Source: Bacilli bacterium (GTDB taxonomy: Bacteria > Bacillota_I > Bacilli_A > RF39 > UBA660). From it: 64,000 bases of DNA. The notes under the pieces were generated by a model that saw only the letters and a program-made list of their open reading frames with translations, had not been told where the DNA came from and ran no database searches. Made by a program: the position numbers and the translations under genes. This document shows positions 14,554 through 23,394 of the stretch, one piece after another. The DNA lies in NCBI GenBank assembly GCA_017612805.1, contig JAGAFD010000004.1:1-64000 (forward strand). Direction: 5' to 3'. The first letter of the stretch is position 1; each line of letters starts with the position of its first letter.

Positions 14554-17500
14554 ATGAAAGTATTGAAAAATAAATATTTTATTATTTCCTTAGTTGCAAT
14601 TTCACTTGCAGCAGTACTTTCATATGTCATTCCTAGTCTTGCTCGATATAAAAATCGCAATATTTATGAACCTAATATAGTTTGGGATGGTACCGTTGCT
14701 ACAAGATATAAAAATGGTAGCGGTACTTCTTCCGATCCTTATATAATTGCTAATGGTAAAGAATTAGCATTTTTTGCGTTAGAGTTACAAACCGTTGATT
14801 ATCAAGATACTTATTTTAAACTAGCTAACGATATTGTTATTAATAGGGGTATGTTTAGATATGAAGATAATCAATTAAAATATGTTTTGGATGATGTTAC
14901 TTATTATATTGATCCAACTAATAATAATTATTATGATACTGCCACATTTGATAATGAAGCAATTGGTACTATTAATCTGCTTGGTAACTTAAGTAACTTT
15001 AAAGGACATTTAGATGGCAACTTCAAAACTATTTTTGGTTATTATAATACAACGGCGTTATTTAATAGTATTAACGGTGAAGTAACATCTTTATATTTAG
15101 AAAATGCGCTAGTAAATAGTGCTACTAGTAATGCTATCTTAGCTAATAGTATTACTAATAGTACCATTAAAAATATTTTAGTTGGTGGCTTAATTATTAC
15201 ACCAACTTATAATGGTAATGAAACTAATCATTTACAAATTTTAAGCGATTATGAAAATATGACTAATACTAAAGTAGCTGGTATTGCAAATGAAATTATT
15301 AATTCAACTGCTACTAATATTATTAATCATGCTAATTTATATGGTTCTTATTTAGGAAGCGGCTTATTTAATAATGTTAATACAACAACGTTAAAGAACA
15401 GTTACAATACTGGTGAAATAGCTACTTATTTAAGTACTACGATTGGCTTAGTAAATGGTACTACAACAATAGATAATATTTATAATACTAGTTCTTTAGA
15501 TAATTTATTTGGTTATTTTATTGATGCTGACATTACTTTGGATAATGCCTTTACTACCAATACTCATGCAATGCTACGAAATAGTGCTACATCAACGCTT
15601 GCTGCAACCAGTATTTATTCTATTAATCTTGATACTTCTTTAAATGGTACACAAGTAACAATGAATGATTTAATAAATAAAAATTTCTTAACTGGTTATG
15701 TTCCATACACTAAAATTGCTAACATTAATGCCAATAATGATAATGTATGGTTATTTAATGGGGTTGATCTACCGGTATTATATTTTGATGATATTAATAC
15801 AACTTATGCAACGTTACACATAAATAATAATAAATGGGATAGTTATACGGAAATTATTAATTCTAAATCATTTAATAATAATATTTCATTTGTTATTACC
15901 GATAAAGATAACTTACATCCAACAACTAAATACTATTATTTATCAAATTTAGAAGAAGTTATGGAATATAGTGATTTAGATAATGTTTCTTGGACTTTAT
16001 ATGATAGTGTAGTATCTATTCAAAATGAAGGTAAATACATTATCTATGTTAAATTAGTAGATACTAATAATAATGTTAATTATATTAACTCGGATTTATT
16101 AATAATTGATAAAACTGGTCCTTCTATTGATATTAACTTAAATAATAATCATTATAGCAGTTTAACTAGTGGTGATGCATTCTTTAATAATTCCCTTTCT
16201 ATTCCAATAAGTGCTACTGATAGTTTAACGGGAGTTAATAGTATTGAATATTATTTAAGTAACAGTATTATTGCAGATTTATCAACGGTTAATTGGAGTA
16301 ATTATACTTCTAGTATAAGCATTTCTAATCTAGGTGAATATGTATTATATGTCAAAGCAACTGATAAAATTGGTAATATTAGCTATGCTTCAACCCCAAA
16401 AATTATTTATAATGGATATGTAATTGATAATTTTAAACCATTTGGATTTAATAGTGGTTCAAACATCACTAATAAATCAAAAATATCATTTGATATTCGT
16501 TATGATAATGGAATGAGTGATAATGTAATTCATTATCTTGTATCTAACTCACGATTACCAGATAATACTGCAATAACTTTAAAAACAAATAATAAAGTTT
16601 ATCGTTATGTAACTGATAGTAATAGTGGAACTTATGTTGATAACTTATACCGTTATCCACTATCACAATTTAATGAATTAGGTAAATCGTTAAATAGTTA
16701 TTATAATGAAACAACGGTAACTAGTGAATTATATTCATTTATTATCGATTTTGCCGATACCAATATCCTAAATAACATTAGTAATTTAGCTATTTCAATG
16801 CTTGGTATTAAAAACAATAATGTTGTAAGACCGGCAATGTTTAATCAATCATTTAATATTTCTACTAGTCTTTTAGATAAAATAACTCATAGTGTTTCTA
16901 CAACCTTTAATACCACTATTGCAGTTAATAGTAATAGTACTTATGAAATACCAATTAGCAGTGTTGTTGATTATAAAAGTAATTATGATACTACTTTCAA
17001 TGATAAAACTATTGGTATTGCCATTAAAATTGTAGATCAAAGTGGTAATAATGTTGGCAACCAATTCTTTAAAAATATGAAATTTAGTATGGACAATAAT
17101 AATTATTATCCTGATTTAGGTAATGTTATTCATATTAATTTAAATCAAAATACTTCAATTAATAAAGTATTAACCGTAACTACTAATGCTGGAAACAGTT
17201 TAGAAAGCGGAACATATAATTTAGTTATTTATGGTTATGTTGCTAATGATGGAATATATTCTAATGATGTAACTAACTCCATTATTATTCCTCTTTCAAT
17301 CAATAATGAAAAAACTTATACTAACTATAGTTATGATGTAAGTGTTAATAATGATGATTTAATAATTAATAAAGGTGATACTGCTAATTTAGCCTTTGAT
17401 TTTACGGTAGTTGGTATTGCATCACCAAATATTAAAGTTTCATTGTTTAAAAAGGCTAATTTAACAGCTTATAATCAAACTTATAATCAAGTTAATATGT

Positions 17501-17697
17501 CTTTATATACTTCTGCTACCCTAGATAATTATCAAGGTAACAAGTATTATGCAACACGTAATGCTCTAACTAATAATACATTTACTTATAGTGTTAATAC
17601 TACATCATTAGATCGTCAATCATATAAATTAGTGTTTGAATTATATGATGGTACTACTAAAGTTGATGAAATTAGTAAGTACTTTATAGTAAGATAG
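14554..17697 (+). CDS. large adhesin-like surface protein
   Basis: The 1047-residue protein has an N-terminal hydrophobic segment (8-28) ending IPSLARYKNRN, resembling the SipW-type signals nearby. Residues about 55-330 start with GSGTSSDPYIIANGKELAFF and continue with YFKLANDIVINRG and FKGHLDGNFKTIFGYY, the pattern of right-handed beta-helix/GLUG-like bacterial adhesins. Residues about 430-640 contain Ig-like modules (LIIDKTGPSIDINLNN, then LSIPISATDSLTGVNSIEYY). The rest is Asn/Thr/Ser rich and beta-predicted. No LPxTG motif is present. It follows the third subunit by 11 bases and is probably displayed on or anchors the fibre. Confidence 0.7.
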   Translation: MKVLKNKYFIISLVAISLAAVLSYVIPSLARYKNRNIYEPNIVWDGTVATRYKNGSGTSSDPYIIANGKELAFFALELQTVDYQDTYFKLANDIVINRGMFRYEDNQLKYVLDDVTYYIDPTNNNYYDTATFDNEAIGTINLLGNLSNFKGHLDGNFKTIFGYYNTTALFNSINGEVTSLYLENALVNSATSNAILANSITNSTIKNILVGGLIITPTYNGNETNHLQILSDYENMTNTKVAGIANEIINSTATNIINHANLYGSYLGSGLFNNVNTTTLKNSYNTGEIATYLSTTIGLVNGTTTIDNIYNTSSLDNLFGYFIDADITLDNAFTTNTHAMLRNSATSTLAATSIYSINLDTSLNGTQVTMNDLINKNFLTGYVPYTKIANINANNDNVWLFNGVDLPVLYFDDINTTYATLHINNNKWDSYTEIINSKSFNNNISFVITDKDNLHPTTKYYYLSNLEEVMEYSDLDNVSWTLYDSVVSIQNEGKYIIYVKLVDTNNNVNYINSDLLIIDKTGPSIDINLNNNHYSSLTSGDAFFNNSLSIPISATDSLTGVNSIEYYLSNSIIADLSTVNWSNYTSSISISNLGEYVLYVKATDKIGNISYASTPKIIYNGYVIDNFKPFGFNSGSNITNKSKISFDIRYDNGMSDNVIHYLVSNSRLPDNTAITLKTNNKVYRYVTDSNSGTYVDNLYRYPLSQFNELGKSLNSYYNETTVTSELYSFIIDFADTNILNNISNLAISMLGIKNNNVVRPAMFNQSFNISTSLLDKITHSVSTTFNTTIAVNSNSTYEIPISSVVDYKSNYDTTFNDKTIGIAIKIVDQSGNNVGNQFFKNMKFSMDNNNYYPDLGNVIHINLNQNTSINKVLTVTTNAGNSLESGTYNLVIYGYVANDGIYSNDVTNSIIIPLSINNEKTYTNYSYDVSVNNDDLIINKGDTANLAFDFTVVGIASPNIKVSLFKKANLTAYNQTYNQVNMSLYTSATLDNYQGNKYYATRNALTNNTFTYSVNTTSLDRQSYKLVFELYDGTTKVDEISKYFIVR

Positions 17698-17706
17698 GTG
17701 ATTAGC

Positions 17707-18234
17707 ATGAAGAAAAAGATAATTATTATATCAATTGCAGCAATTTTAATTCTTTTAATTGCTGGAGCAACCTATTCTTATTTTGTCTCAAATACGAATA
17801 TGACTAGTGTTGATCAACATATTGCCAAATTTATTTTTAATAGTGATTCACTAGATCACTTAGAGATTCCTTTAAGTGGTTTAAAGCCTGGCGATGTTAA
17901 AGAATACAGTTTTGAAGTAAGTAATAATACTGATCATGTAATTAGTGATGTTAATATTAGTTATACTTTATCGCTTTTAACACCACATTACATGCCATTA
18001 GTAATTGAATTATATAAAGATGAAACTTTATTAATGACTTGTGATGAATCATATAGTCGTAATAATCAAAATGAATTAGTATGTAATACAACTACTCAAG
18101 AATTAGATTATCATGAAGAAGTAAATGATAATTATACTTTAAAAATTACTTTTGATAGTAATTATAATTCTTTAGATTATGCTAATTTAATTGATTATTT
18201 AAATATTGAAATAAGAAGTTATCAGAAAGTATAG
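17707..18234 (+). CDS. small TasA-like subunit
   Basis: The 175-residue protein has a signal segment IIIISIAAILILLIAGATYSYF (SipW-type exit TYSYF). A single beta-rich domain follows. KFIFNSDSLDHLEIPLSGLK and EYSFEVSNNTDHVISDVNIS have the look of the TasA core, in which a 'GD-x-x-E-x-x-F-x-V-x-N' strand is common. The ATG at 17707 lies behind AGGTGATT; the in-frame GTG at 17698 is part of that site. It is a minor fibre component by context. Confidence 0.72.
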   Translation: MKKKIIIISIAAILILLIAGATYSYFVSNTNMTSVDQHIAKFIFNSDSLDHLEIPLSGLKPGDVKEYSFEVSNNTDHVISDVNISYTLSLLTPHYMPLVIELYKDETLLMTCDESYSRNNQNELVCNTTTQELDYHEEVNDNYTLKITFDSNYNSLDYANLIDYLNIEIRSYQKV

Positions 18235-18242
18235 GTGATTAT

Positions 18243-19121
18243 ATGTCTTCTAATATGAAGAAAATTATCATTATATTTATCATAGTAATAGCAATATTAG
18301 TATGTTCATTATCAACTTATGCTATCTATGCTAAAGATTCAATTTATAATTATTATCTTGAATCTAAAGGCTTTTATTTAACTAGTGATAGCTTAGGCAA
18401 TGACCTACTTAATACTAATACGCTTTGGGATGGTAATAGTATTCATTTAAGTGTTAATAATTACACTTCAAATAATAATATTACTGACTATGATATAAGA
18501 TATACGATATCTTGTGAATTATTAGATAATGTAACAGGTACTTGTACATTTAACGGTACTAATAATAGTTCCCTAAACTTAACGTTATCACATAATGAAT
18601 CATGTTTTAATAACTTAGATCAAGTTGATGTTTCAAATCTTAATAAAACGGATTGTGAACTAGGTGGTTATACATGGGTAAATAATAAAGTTAATCAAGA
18701 TGTATATTTTAATTTAAATATTGATAATAGTATTACTGATGTAAGGGTTAAAATAACTTTAAGAGCAACATCACCATATCAAAAAACATTAACCGGAATT
18801 TATCGCTTACATAAAGCTGAATTAAATACTGGTAGTTTAACAAAAAGTATTAATCCTAATAATTTATATAATGATTTAATAATCACTAATTCTTATAATA
18901 CTGATAAGTGTGTTAGAGTGACATTTGATAGTTCTAAAAGAGTATTAGATGACCATATAAATATTGCCTCATCACTTAGTGATAACAATAATTATATTAA
19001 TGATTTTAAAGTATTAGTTCCGGGATTAAGTAATAAAAAGATCTCATTATATAATAAACAAAATATATTAAATGATGACTATAATGATATTGACATTGAA
19101 GAATCAACTGGCTGTGTTTAG
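18243..19121 (+). CDS. minor secreted subunit of the fibre locus
   Basis: The 292-residue protein has a hydrophobic N-terminus (5-24) ending LSTYAIYAKDSI, similar to the SipW-type signals of its neighbours. It continues as a beta-rich, Asn-rich exported domain. Six or so cysteines (CELLDN, GTCTF, ESCFNN, TDCELGG, DKCVRV, TGCV) could form disulfides, and an oxidising outer surface fits this. The AGGTGATTAT site and the 8-base gap from the previous stop place it in the same operon, as the last gene before the next promoter. The specific role is unknown. Confidence 0.65.
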   Translation: MSSNMKKIIIIFIIVIAILVCSLSTYAIYAKDSIYNYYLESKGFYLTSDSLGNDLLNTNTLWDGNSIHLSVNNYTSNNNITDYDIRYTISCELLDNVTGTCTFNGTNNSSLNLTLSHNESCFNNLDQVDVSNLNKTDCELGGYTWVNNKVNQDVYFNLNIDNSITDVRVKITLRATSPYQKTLTGIYRLHKAELNTGSLTKSINPNNLYNDLIITNSYNTDKCVRVTFDSSKRVLDDHINIASSLSDNNNYINDFKVLVPGLSNKKISLYNKQNILNDDYNDIDIEESTGCV

Positions 19122-19149
19122 AGTTGAAAAATAAAATTGATTATGATAC

Positions 19150-19155
19150 TATAAT
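19150..19155 (+). promoter_or_regulatory. probable -10 for the SipW-like gene
   Basis: TATAAT lies 25 bases before the ATG at 19181, with a GGCGGTG ribosome site between. The best -35, TTGAAA at 19124-19129, is 20 bases upstream, so the promoter is weak or factor-dependent. Confidence 0.45.
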
Positions 19156-19180
19156 TTTAGAATAGATTAGGCGGTGCCAA

Positions 19181-19720
19181 ATGAAGGTATTTAAAACAAT
19201 TAAAACAGTTATTATAAGCATATTAATCCTATTATTCTTAGGATTCACAATATTTTTAACAATCCTAGTATTTAATAATAATAAATACGGATTATCACAA
19301 TTTGATGAAACAACGATCTTAGTTATTAAGAAAAGTTTTGCATCAGAAAATTATAAAAAAGGTGACTTAGTAATTGTTGAATCCAAACCAATTAAAGATT
19401 ATAAAATAGGTGAAGATGTCTTTACTTATCATTTAGATGGTCAAGGTGGTGTTAACATCAACTTTGGTCGTATTGGTCAAGTACATGAACAAGATAAAGC
19501 TATCACTTATGAAAATGGTGAAACATACTCAGAGGAATTTATCATGGGTGTTGGTACTAAAAAGTATGAAAAGATTGGTACTTATTATGGAATAATTATG
19601 TCTAAATGGGGCTTCTTATTTGTCATTTTAATTCCAAACTTCTTCATTTTCGTATATCAATTATATACTTTAATTATTGAAATTAAATTTAGAAAAGATG
19701 ATGAACCACAAAACGCTTAA
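19181..19720 (+). CDS. SipW-like signal peptidase homologue, probably inactive
   Basis: The 179-residue protein has SipW topology: an N-terminal membrane segment (10-32), an external domain and a C-terminal membrane segment (145-165). KKGDLVIVES (59-68) matches the 'GD-x-V' strand after the catalytic serine. The serine position may survive as S52 in KKSFAS, but the SGSMEP box is not intact. Where active relatives have the histidine of THRVI or THEVV, this protein reads NFGRIG (94-99), so the general base is missing, and no TKGDxN motif follows. It is therefore likely a pseudo-peptidase with a binding or chaperone role. It has its own promoter and terminator. Confidence 0.65.
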   Translation: MKVFKTIKTVIISILILLFLGFTIFLTILVFNNNKYGLSQFDETTILVIKKSFASENYKKGDLVIVESKPIKDYKIGEDVFTYHLDGQGGVNINFGRIGQVHEQDKAITYENGETYSEEFIMGVGTKKYEKIGTYYGIIMSKWGFLFVILIPNFFIFVYQLYTLIIEIKFRKDDEPQNA

Positions 19721-19735
19721 TAAGCGTTTTTTTTC
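19711..19735 (+). terminator. Rho-independent terminator
   Basis: AAACGCTTA and TAAGCGTTT pair and are followed by eight T residues. The 5' arm overlaps the last codons of the SipW-like gene. Confidence 0.85.
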
Positions 19736-19788
19736 TTTGCAAAAATGTTGGTTTGTGGTAAAATTATGTATATAAAATAGATAGTAGG
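19736..19788 (+). promoter_or_regulatory. promoter of the signal peptidase/AAA+ operon
   Basis: TTTGCA (19736-19741) and TAAAAT (19759-19764) are 17 bases apart. An alternative -10, TATAAA, starts at 19771. ATAGTAGG (19781-19788) follows it, resembling the leader element of the other fibre promoters, and also serves as the ribosome site. Confidence 0.5.
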
Positions 19789-19795
19789 TTTTAAT

Positions 19796-21826
19796 ATGAA
19801 GAGCAAAAAATTATCAACAAAATTAATCGATATTATCTTAAATATTGTGATGATTTTTTGTGCTTTTTTTTTGTTGATATCTATTTATAACTTTGTTCAA
19901 GTAAAAGTACTAAAAAATGATTATTCTAACCTATTTGGTTATGCTTTATTTGAAGTAGAAACTGGTAGTATGAAACCAACCATTAATCCTGGTGATTGGA
20001 TTATTGTAAAAGCTACTCAAGATATTAAAGTAAATGATATCGTAACTTATAAACAAGGCAAAAACTTTATTACTCATCGTGTAATTGAATCTTATAAAGG
20101 AACTTATGTCACAAAAGGTGATAATAATAATACCAAAGATAAAGCAATCGATCAAAGTCAAATTATTGGTCGTAAAGTAAAAATTTTACCAAGATTTGGC
20201 ATTATTAAAAAGACTGTTTTAAATCCTGTAGTTATCATTGTTGTATTAATAACGATTGCCCTTTTAAGTTTATATATTAAGATGAGCCAAAAAGAAGATA
20301 AGAAACCATTTAAATTATTTAAAGATAAACCTAAAAAAGAAAAGGCCGTAAAAGATAACATTTCTAAACAAATTGATGATTTTAAAGACGATGAGGTACC
20401 TAATAAAGAAATTAATCCGGTTAATGAAGAAGAAATTAGTAAAACTAGAATGTTTAGAATAATTAGTGTTAATGATGATGATTATGACACAGTTGATGCT
20501 GATAATATAGCTGATGTTAAAGAATTAGAAAAAGCATTAAATAGTGATGATCTTGATGAAATGGAAAAACAAGAAGAAAGTATGACTAAAATGTTTAGAA
20601 TAATCCATGTTGAAGAAGATCCTGAAGACGAAATAATTATTCCAGAAGCAGAAATTGAAGAAGAAAAACCTACAGAAGAAGAAAAGAAACCTAAAAAGAA
20701 AACCGACATTAAATTAGAAGCTCTAGAAATAGAAGAAGTTAAAACTGAAACCAAAATAACGAAAGATTATATAACTAATTTAATAACGGCTAAAAAAGCC
20801 AAGAATGTTTTAGATAAAGCTTTCTTTATTAAAAAAATTATCTATGATGAAATAATTAATGTTTTATTACAAGATGAAAGAGTTTATATAATTAAATCTT
20901 CTTTAAGAACTGAATACATGAATAAATATTTAACTATTAGATACTTTGGCTTAGATGAAGAAAGAGCTAATACTGTTAAATTATTAAAAGAATATCATGA
21001 TAAATTAACTAAACAATTTATTCGCGATGAACGTAAAAGAAATATTATTGATGCTTATACTAATTGCTTCTTACTAATTAATAAGATTGAAAACAAAAAG
21101 AATCTTGATTTAAAAGAAGAATTAAATAAGTTATTTATTGATTATCCAGCAAGTTATATTAATAATATGGCTTTAAATATTAATAACATTATTAATTTTG
21201 CTAATCAAAACCTACAAGATATCTTAGAAAAATTTGAATCAAATAGTTTTTCTGTATCATATAACAAATTTAATAATGAACCACATTTAATTGGTACTTA
21301 TCTAGAACATAATATCAATTTTAGTAAAGTGTATAGTGATTATATTGTTGATAAAACTTATAATGAAGGCGTTATTTCAGAAGATAAATTAGCTATTTTA
21401 GTAAATATGCTATTATGTCGTATCATCAATGATTTAAATAATCGTAACTTTAATGATAAATACTTTATTTATATTCCTAAAGATTTATATGATAAAGATA
21501 AAAAATTAGATCATATCGCATCTTTATTTGATAATGATTATGCTAAATCACATATTTATATAACTACTACTATTTCTAATATGCTAAGAAATAAAGATGA
21601 TATTAAAAGATTAAAGAAAAAAGGTTATCAATTTGCCGTAATCTTTAATCAAAGTATTAATCTAGCTAATGAAGATTTAGGATACTTATATATGGCAGAT
21701 TATTATTTTGTTGATGAAAATATTGATTTTAAAGCAATCAAGAAAACTTTACCTAAAGATATTGTTAAGAAAACTATTAACGACAATATAACTAAACGTT
21801 TAGGAAATATCGGAGGTGACCTATAA
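19796..21826 (+). CDS. SipW-type signal peptidase fused to a large cytosolic domain
   Basis: The first 165 residues are a complete ER/SipW-type signal peptidase: membrane segment 12-35, TGSMKP with catalytic S58, THRVI with H94, TKGDNNN with D109 and D115, then a second membrane segment (144-161). Unlike SipW (about 190 aa), about 510 further residues follow on the cytosolic side. The linker (165-310) is charged and carries two copies of a MFRII motif (219-223 and 266-270), each followed by an acidic stretch. The last 350 residues are helical with no recognised family. Its stop overlaps the start of the AAA+ ATPase gene by one base, suggesting that the cytosolic part works with that ATPase. 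It processes or assembles TasA-like proteins by inference. Confidence 0.72.
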   Translation: MKSKKLSTKLIDIILNIVMIFCAFFLLISIYNFVQVKVLKNDYSNLFGYALFEVETGSMKPTINPGDWIIVKATQDIKVNDIVTYKQGKNFITHRVIESYKGTYVTKGDNNNTKDKAIDQSQIIGRKVKILPRFGIIKKTVLNPVVIIVVLITIALLSLYIKMSQKEDKKPFKLFKDKPKKEKAVKDNISKQIDDFKDDEVPNKEINPVNEEEISKTRMFRIISVNDDDYDTVDADNIADVKELEKALNSDDLDEMEKQEESMTKMFRIIHVEEDPEDEIIIPEAEIEEEKPTEEEKKPKKKTDIKLEALEIEEVKTETKITKDYITNLITAKKAKNVLDKAFFIKKIIYDEIINVLLQDERVYIIKSSLRTEYMNKYLTIRYFGLDEERANTVKLLKEYHDKLTKQFIRDERKRNIIDAYTNCFLLINKIENKKNLDLKEELNKLFIDYPASYINNMALNINNIINFANQNLQDILEKFESNSFSVSYNKFNNEPHLIGTYLEHNINFSKVYSDYIVDKTYNEGVISEDKLAILVNMLLCRIINDLNNRNFNDKYFIYIPKDLYDKDKKLDHIASLFDNDYAKSHIYITTTISNMLRNKDDIKRLKKKGYQFAVIFNQSINLANEDLGYLYMADYYFVDENIDFKAIKKTLPKDIVKKTINDNITKRLGNIGGDL

Positions 21827-23376
21827 TGAATACATTTTTTAGATTCTTTTATGAATTCGTATCAATCTTTATAGGTGGTATCACTGATATCTTTAAAGGT
21901 ATTTATAAAGGTATTACTAAGATGTTTAATATCTTTAGTTATAAAAAAATATTACAAAGTTATGGTAGTGCATTTAATGTTGGTGAATGGATTTTAGCTA
22001 TCCTAACGATTGTATTATTAACATCAATTGTTATTGCTTTCTTAATTTTAGTAATATCACGTTTAAGAAAATATTTAAGATTAAGAAGACAAAAACTTAA
22101 TCAAGATGAATTATTAGATGAAATTGATAATTTAAATAATAAAGTTCGTAAATTAATGAAAGAAAAAGATGAATTAATGGCGATGAAAGTTTCACAATTA
22201 GGTTTAAGTCCTGATGGTGAAGAAGGAACCGGTGAAGGTACTGATGCTGGTGATGCATCTGATTCTGAAGATCCTGATAAAGATAAAAATGCTGGAAATA
22301 TTCGTTTCCCTAAACTTAATCGTATTGATCAAGAAATGGAAGGATTTAAAGCTAAGAATTATAATAATAACTTCACATTAGAAGAATTAATTGATAATTT
22401 TAGATGCTTTGCTGCTTCCCAATTACATCTATATTATAATGAATCATTATTAAGAGCATTCTTTGGTGGACTTGCTTGTTCTAAATTAATCATCTTACAA
22501 GGTATTTCTGGTACTGGTAAAACTTCTCTTGCATATGCTTGGGGAAAATTTGTTAAACATAATTCATGTATTGCATCAGTACAACCATCTTGGCGTGATA
22601 AAACAGAATTACTTGGTTACTTTAACGAATTCACCAAAAAGTTCAATGAAAGTAACGTATTAGAAGAATTATATATTTCACGTTTTGATGATGATGTTCA
22701 TACCGTTATCCTAGATGAAATGAACATTGCTCGTGTAGAATACTATTTCGCAGAAATGTTATCAGTTTTGGAAGTTCCAAACCGTAATGAATGGGTAATT
22801 GAACTAGTAACAACTACTTGGTTAGATGACCCTAAACTATTAGATCATGGTAAATTAAAATTACCATCTAACTTATGGTATATCGGAACTATCAACAACG
22901 ATGACTCTACCTTCATGGTAACCGATAAAGTATACGATAGAGCAATGCCTATCGATATCAATGAAAAAATTGATCCATTCGCTTGTCGTGAACAAGAAGC
23001 AATGGATATTAACTGTAGTTATGTTGAAAACTTATTTAATAATGCTATTCAAGAACATGCCGTATCTGAAAAAGGTATTAACATTATTAATAAACTAGAT
23101 GATTATGTTATTCAACATTTCCGTATTGCGTTTGGTAATCGTATTATGAAACAATTAAAAGCATTCGTTCCAGTATATGTTGCATGTGGTGGCGATGAAG
23201 TTTCTGGTATCGATTATTTCTTAGCAAAAAAGGTATTAAGAAAATTTGAACAATTAAACTTAATCTTAATTCGTGATGAAATTGATGGTTTCATCAAATA
23301 TTTAAACAAAGAATTTGGTACTGGTAATATGAAAGAATGTATTGAATTCCTAGAAAGACTTAAAAAATCAGCTTAA
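21826..23376 (+). CDS. membrane-anchored McrB-family AAA+ ATPase
   Basis: The 516-residue protein has an amphipathic N-terminus and a transmembrane segment (55-78). A coiled coil (90-125) and an acidic, Gly-rich linker (130-155) follow. The AAA+ module has Walker A GISGTGKTS (226-234) and Walker B VILDEMN (294-300) followed by IARVEYYFAEMLSVLE, the signature of McrB-type ATPases. Its sensor strand is IGTINND (353-359), and DKVYDRA (367-373) stands where McrB has its ALRRRF element. McrB normally carries an N-terminal DNA-binding domain, which is absent here and replaced by a membrane anchor. It lies in one operon with signal peptidases and a DUF2357 protein. Role proposed: ATP-driven remodelling at the membrane during fibre export. 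Confidence 0.8.
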   Translation: MNTFFRFFYEFVSIFIGGITDIFKGIYKGITKMFNIFSYKKILQSYGSAFNVGEWILAILTIVLLTSIVIAFLILVISRLRKYLRLRRQKLNQDELLDEIDNLNNKVRKLMKEKDELMAMKVSQLGLSPDGEEGTGEGTDAGDASDSEDPDKDKNAGNIRFPKLNRIDQEMEGFKAKNYNNNFTLEELIDNFRCFAASQLHLYYNESLLRAFFGGLACSKLIILQGISGTGKTSLAYAWGKFVKHNSCIASVQPSWRDKTELLGYFNEFTKKFNESNVLEELYISRFDDDVHTVILDEMNIARVEYYFAEMLSVLEVPNRNEWVIELVTTTWLDDPKLLDHGKLKLPSNLWYIGTINNDDSTFMVTDKVYDRAMPIDINEKIDPFACREQEAMDINCSYVENLFNNAIQEHAVSEKGINIINKLDDYVIQHFRIAFGNRIMKQLKAFVPVYVACGGDEVSGIDYFLAKKVLRKFEQLNLILIRDEIDGFIKYLNKEFGTGNMKECIEFLERLKKSA

Positions 23377-23394
23377 TAAAAGAAGGTGTTATGA

